Below, piece by piece: positions 22,867-32,000 of a DNA stretch of 64,000 bases. The first letter of the stretch is position 1, and every line of letters begins with the position of its first letter. The notes under the pieces were generated by a model. The model was not told the origin of the DNA. It was given only the letters and a program-made list of their open reading frames with translations, and did not search any database. The DNA lies in contig CM072523.1 of assembly GCA_036898135.1 (NCBI GenBank), forward strand, positions 38,528,951-38,592,950, read 5' to 3'. The DNA is from Oncomelania hupensis (taxonomy: Eukaryota > Mollusca > Gastropoda > Littorinimorpha > Pomatiopsidae). Both the position numbers and the translations under genes were made by a program.

Positions 22867-24189
22867 AAAGTGCAATACCAAAAGCATAACATTTACTCAA
22901 AGCGCTACATTCACTCATTGCAAACTGACTGAAAAAATATTGAAAAATGAAACACGTACAGAGTTATTGATCTTGATTCAATCAATGCTTCGATGCAACA
23001 AAATAAAAATGAAAGCGATCATTTGAGCAATCAACAATAACATCACCACCAAAATCTATCTATATGGCTTTTTATCACCATCGCAAATTGATTGTCACAT
23101 CGATCAACAGTGTGGTTTCCCTTGTAAAACAAAGAATACAACCATTTTAAAATCATCACAAAAGCAAATTCATGAAGAATGAAATTTTTTTTTTACCTCT
23201 TTATCATATTATTTGCATTACTGACATACATACAAATACAAACATTCCCCTCCCCCCCCAAAAAAAAAAAATTAAATAAAAATAAAAATAAAAGGGTAAA
23301 AACTTATTATAATTTCACAGAAGAAAGAAGCACATATCGACATATGTACTGTAAATCCCCCAAACACACATCCCTCTCCCAACCATCCACACACAAACCC
23401 CTGTGTAATAACATCGTTGTTATGACTTTCATGAAACGCCACCACTTTGTTTTGATGTTTTTAAAAAAAATGTGTCCATGTTTTGAAGCTAACCATAACC
23501 CAAACCCTAAAATAATGGGACTGTCCAAAGAATGTAGGTAGAGTATAAAGGGTGTGTAGCAATAACGGCATTTCTACATCACCACAAACAAACGCCACAT
23601 CATACATACAAGTTAAACATTGCAAACAGATAAACTACCTAAAAAACGCTTGCATGTATACGTCTAATTACTGAACTGGAAATGACTGATGCACACTCAG
23701 TGTGTAGGTCAACTGATATGTCTCCCACTGAATGTAATTATATATATAAGAACAGAAACAAAACCCTGCATTTGAAATATTGAAACATCAGGCTACAAAC
23801 CTACCAACTATATATTCAATGCATTATGTACTTGTAGATTGTATAGCACACAAATCCATTCCAAGAAGACATGCTCAACAAAATGAATGTATCTTTTTTT
23901 TTTTTTTTTTAAAGAAAGAAGGGAAGCCATTCAAATGTATTTCCAGACACTTGCACATATAGCTGAAACCCAGCATTTTCAAAAATGTTAAAAAAATTTT
24001 CAGCGATATTGTGATTAGCACACTGACATTTGACACGTTCTGATTAATAATAATAATACATAATAGAGGAATGCTATCACATTTTTTCTTCAATAGAACC
24101 CGAAGTGCCACAATCTGAAGAGATCACTATTACACAAGGCGGAAGGGAAATCAATTTTCATTTTTGAATTGTAAACTGACTGCATCCAA

Positions 24190-24350
24190 TACCATTACTG
24201 AAGAGAGGAAGGAAACCGAGTAACCAGAGTACCCGGAGAAAACCCTCTGTGTCCTGAAAAGTCCCATACCTAACTTCTAAGTCACGTTCGAACCCACAAC
24301 CTTCGGTATAAGAAATCAGCACCCTGTTAATTGTGCTACCAAGCCAAGAC
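24190..24350 (-). repeat. tRNA-derived SINE (copy A)
   Basis: On the minus strand an A-box-like TGGCTTGGTAGCAC (24333-24346) is followed by a B box GGTTCGAAC (complement at 24286-24294) and a body ending GTTTTCTCCGGGTACTCTGG, a motif shared by many metazoan SINEs. Too diverged to be a tRNA gene. In copy B the B box is deleted. Confidence 0.65.
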
Positions 24351-24639
24351 TATTTTAAAGTATTTCTTGGAGGAAAAAAAAAAAGGACGATAACCTATCA
24401 CCATAAATAATGTATTCTTGGAATGAGATTCCACTGTGTATGCTGACACCTTATTACCACAACAACAAACATAAATGCAATAACAATCCGGTAGACATCT
24501 GTGGTTTGTGTGTACTCCACACACACAAATATAGTAATATTCACAAATGAGCGGTGGGTGAAATTCAAAGTTCGCACACTCAAAATTAAAATAATTTGTT
24601 CCCTATTCTCAAAACTTATTAAATAATCACACTTTCCGC

Positions 24640-25262
24640 AACATTATTTACAAAAAGCTCACTGGGTTCCGAAATGATGCCAAAAAACTGTTCCAAAATC
24701 ACTTCAAAAAGCATACTTGATTTTTATTTAACCACTTCACTGTATAGTTTACTTCATTTAAAAATCATGTCAACAGGTTCAGTGCTTCTAAAATTATAAG
24801 CATATCGTTGATAAGTTACTTGACTGCAAAAATATTTTCATCATAAAACATTTCCTCCATTCCAAAACCATGTCAACAGGTTCACCGATTCTAAACTCCT
24901 CATAAAAAAGTTTAAGTGATTCTAAAACAGTCATCAAAAACATTCACCTTCATTCTAAATCATACCAAGTTCACTGGATCTAAAATTTGTCAAAAAGTTA
25001 ATTTAATTCAAAGAAATATCATCAAAACATTCTTTTAAAATTAAATTAAGTCTATAAGACCCTGTTATCATAAATTCACTTGTCTCTGAAAGGTTCACTT
25101 CAGTCCAAAATTATGATCACATTTGCATAATTCCAAAATCATGTCAAACATTTGGTCACCCCTGACTTGATTCAAACTTTTGTCAAAAAGTTCACCACAT
25201 TCTAAAATTATAATTTAAAAAAATAACGTTCTTAATTTCAAAATTATATTTTAAAAATTCAT
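24640..25262. repeat. Highly decayed ~35-40-bp tandem repeat (copy A)
   Basis: Fragments such as TTCTAAAATCATGTCAAA and AAAAAGTTCACTTGATTC recur over about 600 bp at 30-45-bp spacing with heavy divergence. It looks like a relic minisatellite or satellite. Confidence 0.5.
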
Positions 25263-26023
25263 TTGGACAAAACAAAATAATGCAGTGGAATTATTTGACC
25301 ATCATTGGCAAGGTTGCACATCGAAAGCAACAATATATCGTCACCAACAACAGTACACTATTTTGTGTACATCTAAGTTACAACAATGAATAGGTACAAC
25401 AGTAATCATCAGTAATATGTCTCACACACTCTTTGTTTCCTTTCATGCTCTACAGCTTACCAACTTTGTTCCTGAACCCTCTTATTTTCTGCCAAGGCTA
25501 CCGTGTTCACTGTTGAATGTAAACCTCATGATGAAAACCCTGATGAAGCCCTGTGTGAAGTGCGAAAATCTAGAGCGTGAAGAAAAAAAACGAATAATAA
25601 AAAAATAAGTGGGAGCATTGGAGTGTGCAGTGTCTGATTTTTAAAAAAACAACAACTTTCTATCGTCTCCCTTTGGGTGGTTTGAACACTTGCACTTCAC
25701 AACGATTCAGCGGCACGATGCCAGCAGCTGCCAAAAAAGTTTTGCGAAATTACATTCATAGATCAAGTGCTGCATGTAGTGTTATGTAAGCGGACCTGCC
25801 TTTAATAGAGCTTTATAGTTTAAACATTTGGCATCAGTGCCCAGTAACGACTGCAAAATGGCTTTGTTGTGGAATGCAGTGCTGCTATCCCTAGCAGTCC
25901 TTCTTGTGTGGAGTGTGCATCAACATAAGAACATGGAGTAAAACTAAAATCATCAGGCATTCACCTGTTGGTAAGCCAACCCAATTCTGCTCACACTCAG
26001 CTCAACGCACCAATTTTCATATA

Positions 26024-26415
26024 CAGGGTGGGCCATAAAAAGTGTCCACATTTTATTGTGCAATAACTGAGATAGAAATTAATATTTTACAACATGTTTT
26101 ATTCCACGTAGACAACAATGTTAAAGGTTTTGTTCAAACTAATCTTAGCAAAATCTGTGCATTTTCAGAGTCACAGAATCAATAGTTCATGATGTGCTCA
26201 ATCCATGCTCCGCGTTGTTGAATAACAGCTGCGAGCCGAACGTTGAAGTTGTCCACAACTCTCTGTGACTGAAAATGCACAGATTTTGCTAAGATTAGTT
26301 TGAACAAAACCTTTAACATTGTTGTCTACGTGGAATAAAACATGTTGTAAAATATTAATTTCTATCTCAGTTATTGCACAATAAAATGTGGACACTTTTT
26401 TTATGGCCCACCCTG
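26024..26415. mobile_element. Tc1/mariner-type foldback MITE, core orientation 1 (copy A)
   Basis: 392 bp with ~147-bp inverted arms whose ends read CAGGGTGGGCCATAAAAAGT, flanked by TA on both sides. The core (about 26171-26268) on the minus strand encodes NFNVRLAAVIQQRGAWIEH, which resembles the C-terminal end of a mariner/IS630-type transposase, with a stop soon after. Relative to copy B the core is inverted while the arms are not. Confidence 0.85.
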
Positions 26416-26428
26416 TACATACTCCATT

Positions 26429-26462
<34 letters not shown>

Positions 26463-27148
26463 TTGCTGCCTGGAAAAACTAGTGCCATAAGGCAAAACTC
26501 ATTCATTGTTACGAATGAGTTATGGCAGTATTATTTCCAAGCAGTGATGCAACCAAACACCATCATCATCAATTCATCTTCCTCATCATTTGTTATATTT
26601 ATAAAAGATGTTTGGACTGATTTAAACTTCAACAATGTTGTAGTCTTTTCTTAGTTGTTGTTTAAGTTGTCTTCCATATTAGAGTTGCTGGGAATTCAAT
26701 AAATTAAGGAAACTATACAAATTATATAAGATCTTCTTGGGTGCTGAAATGCCAGAATCTTACTTGCATCAAAAGTCCGCCACGAGCAAAAGAGGGATGA
26801 GTGAGCGCAGTCATCGGCAAGATTTTATAACCGCGTTTGGCTGAATGACCAGTGCTTCTGGCACCCCTGAATTAGTATAAATTGTGGCTATGCGTGTGTG
26901 TGAAAAATGTTTCCCAATTTGACTCTAACAGGGTCTTAACAGCAATCATTTGTAACAGAAAAAAAAACAAATCGGTAGAATGTTACAGGCAAGATATACA
27001 GTACCTGAGATTTCAGAATCCATATACCATAAAATCTAATAAATCTTCACTTTCACTCCCCTCCATGGCCTGTCAGGTACCATATTTACCAAAACACATT
27101 CTTCTCGCATTGTGTAAGAATGCTGTAAAGAAAAGGACATCATCACAC

Positions 27149-27150
<2 letters not shown>

Positions 27151-27223
<73 letters not shown>
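27151..27223 (+). repeat. (CT)n microsatellite (copy A)
   Basis: Uninterrupted CT repeat, longer than the allelic run in copy B. Confidence 0.95.
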
Positions 27224-27226
<3 letters not shown>

Positions 27227-27812
27227 CTCTCACACTATTTTACATACATTGTTCTCCATCTCCTAGTGAGCCAACCTTTCCTTTGGCTTAGTCACAGTTG
27301 AGTTAGTGCAAACTTGAGTGTCAGAGATAGATGTATTAAACATAGGCTTTGAGTAGCCTACATTGTACTACGTCTGTTACTGCAGGTGTATGCCTTAACA
27401 GTCTCCAACACTTAAGGACTGGGACTAGTGTCCCATGTGTCTTGAGAACACTGCGCTGATTGCCTCTATGCATTAGTAGCATGTTGTGTATGCCCGAGTC
27501 TGCAGCAGAAGGCCTATCATCTCCTCTCTCTCTACATATTACCACAACAATCACTGTATTACTTTCGTTTCCTCAAGATGTCAAATCAACCACAAAAGAA
27601 ATGCCTCTTCAGGTTAGACATCTTTTAAAAGCACACATTGTCAGTGTCACGAAAAATATATTTAAAAAATTGTTTTTTAATCTTTAAAAAAAAGTTAAAC
27701 ACGTGATGATGAGTAAGAAGCACAAATTGAACACCTTTTGTTTGACTTCATATGCTTAGTTAGTTACATCTCATTTTTAAAAAAAAATTAAAAAAATAAA
27801 AGGTACACTAAG

Positions 27813-28196
27813 TTAAGCTAACGACCACTTGCTTGACTTCATGTTGAGGAAGTTGACGACCATCACTGTGATATTGTCCAGGGAGCCTCTGTAGTAGGCC
27901 TGCAGCACCAAGCTCTTGGCGCCCAAATGCGGCTCTGAAAGCCTCTCCTTCACGAACTCCACGGCTTCTTCGTTGCTGAAGTAGTCCCATAGACCGTCTG
28001 TGGCCAGGATCATGAACCTGGGTTCGGCAAAGTCAAGGTCCACCACCACAATGTCCGGGTCAGCGATGAGAAATTTGCGATCCTTGAGAGGAAGGTCACC
28101 CAGAGCCCGAGAGGTGGCCAGGACCCCAGCCACTCGCCACACTCCATTGAAGCTGATGAACCCTCCAGCTTGCTGTATTCGCTGTCTCTCGTTTAT
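27813..28196 (-). CDS. PPM1L: PPM1L copy A, exon 4 (residues 231-357 and stop)
   Basis: Acceptor TGTTACAG, product INERQRIQQAGGFISFNG, then VLATSRALGD, ILATDGLWDYFSNEEAVEF, GSLDNITVMVV, ending SSKWSLA and TAA. DGLWD and DN carry conserved metal-binding aspartates. The C-terminal ~10 residues are poorly conserved, as in other family members. Confidence 0.93.
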   Translation of the reverse strand: MNERQRIQQAGGFISFNGVWRVAGVLATSRALGDLPLKDRKFLIADPDIVVVDLDFAEPRFMILATDGLWDYFSNEEAVEFVKERLSEPHLGAKSLVLQAYYRGSLDNITVMVVNFLNMKSSKWSLA

Positions 28197-28977
28197 CTGT
28201 AACAAAACAAAAGGCCAGCTTCAGTTATGGTCCCTTCTCCTATGTAAAACAAATATAAGAATAATCAGCTTGAGTAATAGTTTTTGCTCTGACTTCATAA
28301 AACAACAACAACAAGCGATTAGCAGGGATTAATCTTGAAAGTGACCATGATAGGTCATTTGACCAGTTCACAGGAAAAACAATAGGTCATTTTGGAAAGC
28401 AATAAGTCACACAGTCTCAGTACAAATGGTACAAAATAACAACGCTAAGGCATTAACCGATTTTATATTCAGCCTTTTAAAATTGTTTAAATGACATGCT
28501 GATGCACACAGTTATAAGAGGAAATTCAATCCTTTTTAATTTGTCTGCTAATTATTACTGTTTTCACTGCTTTGAAAGAGACAACAGTTCTCTTGGTTTT
28601 GCTGCTGCCCATATCTGCAGCGTTCTTTCTATATTTACAGTTCCAAGCTTTACAGAAAGCAGCAAGTGATGTGTTTCTGCTGTCAGTCTGTTCCGCAATG
28701 CTGTCAGAATGTAATAGTAATATTTGTAAAAATAGTCAAACTAACAATACCAAGTTTGGCATGTTTATCATTAAGGCACACTTTTCTTTGAATTTATTTA
28801 TTTTTAAATCAAACAGTTACAAGTTTAGATTATCTCAAAATTCAGTAAAAATTTCCACTTGTGCTCTTTTTTCCCAAACAAAACATGTGTCACTGGTACA
28901 GAATTAGTTAAATAAAACTTGTCTTTAATGACACACCTCAGATGACCCTGATTTAAAACAACATGCTTTCTAAAAAC

Positions 28978-29044
<67 letters not shown>

Positions 29045-32000
29045 CCTGAGTCTCTCTCTCTATTTAAAATTCGGGCATCAGTCACTCAGTGACAAATTTG
29101 AATTCTGTTTAAAACAGTAATAAACATGATAAATCGAGCGATAAAGATACAGATACAGTTGTAGTAACATTAAGCGTAAGAGATCGAGAAAATAATAAAT
29201 AAATATATACTTATAGTTATACTACTACCAAATGAAGAATAGGCCTATAAACTAAAGTAATGGAGCCTGCGGCTGAAGCACATACTGCAGGAAGTGTTAT
29301 TTTACCCTGTTTGAGTATTAAACATGGTACACTTTAACTATAAAAGAAGGAAAGAAAACAAAAACAACAGAAGACAAGTGTCGACCAGTATTGGTCTCAA
29401 AGACCTTTATCAAGGCATTTCATGATGCTGCCGACATTTTTTATGTTTCTATGGAAAAGTACAGGTCCGCATCCATTCTTTAACCTTATTTATTTACCTC
29501 CACAAAATAAAATAAAAAAGAAATAATTATAAAAATAATACTTACTAATGAATAAAGAAATGAACACAAATAAATTAAATAAAATAATTATATAAAAAAT
29601 ACATTAGTTTAACAAATCATCTACGTCATGTGTGACATCATTAGTACACACAATCTGTGCCCTGTATTATGCTGAAAGGGGAAATAATTTCGTTTCGGTA
29701 ATGGTTGTGCTATAGAACTTTTTAAATGACAAATCTTCGCAAAGTTTGACCGCCCGATCGTAAAATCAATAGGTCACTTGACCAGCTGGCTGGCAAAACA
29801 ATCGGTCATTTCAGATTTTTATGCGTCAATGACCGATGACCGACGCCAAGAATAAACCCTGGATTAGCCAAAGTGGTCTTTCATCAGAAATATACCAAGG
29901 CCTGACTAAGTTAGATAACCTGACCGCTAGGGCAAGACAATGACAATTCAGTTGTTGGGCAAGTAAAATGAATAGCCAATTTATTGCCCAACTGTGCAAG
30001 AAAAAAAAAAAAAACTAAGCCAAAGGACTGATAGTGATAAATGAAATGTTCAACATGAGTGCACTCTGAATAGTTGCTGGCTTTATCGCACTCTACTACA
30101 AAATAACAATAATATATTAGGTGTGAAAGAAGAACAAGAAATTATGTTAGATAATAATTTGATGAAATAAAATTGTATAAATCATTAATTGTGTAAAATA
30201 AAATAAAATGTAAACTTATACATGATAAATGTAACATAGCAAAATCATGCATAAATATAACATAACAAAATCTGCACTACTGCTGGGTATAAAAGCAGAA
30301 CGTCAGAAGAAACAAATTTACACCAGACAATAATTTGATTAACCTTTAGCATGCTGAATTTTCTGCACATTTCTTTCCTCTGGCTTTTTTCTAATGACAT
30401 ATTACCGTCACATATATTTTTATGATGACACACTTCATTTAATGCCCTATTGCTCATCCAAATAAATCCTATCTTCATGAAATTTTGTGTGTGGGTGGAA
30501 GAATGTTTTGTGTATTATTTTTGTCTAATGTCAAATATACTTTGTGGGAAAAAAAAATGCCGCATTGGATACCTCTCCATCAATGCAAGAAACACAAAAA
30601 ACATCACTCACTTCAATATCATTTAACTCCACATTTAGCTTGTATATACCTCTTAGGCCCAATTTCTTTTTCATCAAAGCCTAAAAATAGTAAAAACTCT
30701 TCTTCAGAGTCTGAAGCCATAATAATTTCAAGAATAACATCCTCATCCACCATTCTGCAAAATCCAATCACAAACTTCTCAGAATTAAAAAAAAAAAATG
30801 TCCCAGCAAAAACTAAGCCCAAAACTCCGATACATGCCCTGAAATATTTGACTGCCATTTCCAAACAGGAAATGAAGTTGTAAGGATGCCCACAAAGCTT
30901 ATTCTAGGATTTTGAAGAAGTGGGGGCAGGCCCCCCTTCCTTGAAAAAAAAGGGGGGAATTAGGCCCCCCTCTGACCAAAACAGTGGGGGCGTCTTCTCG
31001 GCATATATAGGGTGTACAGACAAACAAATATCCATATCTGTTTTCTCCCGTGATGTGAAACAGTCAAGTGTCGCATTCTCTCCAAACAGTAAGTACACAC
31101 AAATCGCAGACAAAATATATCACAAACTGGTATCTGTAACCTTGCTTTCACAACTGTTGCATAAAAGCTCTGCTATTTTAGAAGATCAGTCATGGGAAAA
31201 CAGTCACAGTGTGACTGTTTTCTTCACAGTTCCTCCACTGAATTCGAAGTCGAAAAGCGTGCGCTTTTTCTAAGCCATTCTGATTCTAATTGTAAACCAG
31301 TTCCAACCGGTCAGGTTCATCAATGCCACACTCAGGAGAAAGGTGATTGGTCAAAAAGAATAGCATCGGCCAATGAAAATTTGAGACACATCGCATATAC
31401 AAGAGAGCAACTTCCGTTTAACTCCAGTTTCCGCTACGCCCTAGCAGACGACAGAAACGTCACAGTAAAGCCCGCTTCGATCAAGACATGTAGCGGGATA
31501 TTTCAAGTCTCCGCGGGATCGCGAACGCGCTCATCGCAATTTTGTGCGTGATCCCGCGCCACCCGCGCCCTAGAATAAGCTCTGTGCCCATATGTGCATA
31601 GCCATTGTTGCAAAGGGAGAGTTTGTTGTAGGTATATGATGGCAAGATATATGCTGCCAGCAGTGAATGAGGAGAGAGAGGGTTTGGCGATATATATCTA
31701 TCACCGGTAGCATGCTATAGGTTAAACTGTAAATATTCTGCAAAGAGAAAGAAAGAAATAATGAAAAACAAACAAGTTCATCTTAAGCGTACCATATAAG
31801 GCTTGTGGTCAAAGCTGAGAGGTGTGATGTCGCCGTTCTTGTTACATATAACGCCTCGCGAGTCACCAGTGTTTGCCACGATCAACTTCGAGTTTTGAAT
31901 TACCGCAACAAGTGATGTCGTTCCTGGATAAAAGCAATGCAAAAATACAGGCTCATACAGATTATTTCCCATTAGCGCATGTTCTGGCTGTGTGGTCTAA

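Noticed and set aside
22662..23026. Poly-valine, poly-leucine and poly-threonine ORFs (and 45929-46290)
   Set aside because: Translations of the AGT microsatellite in different frames.
30485..31551. Several ORFs of 80-130 codons in PPM1L intron 3
   Set aside because: They are intronic, partly inside the haplotype-specific hAT-like element, and have no recognisable domain; the copy B versions are disrupted by indels.
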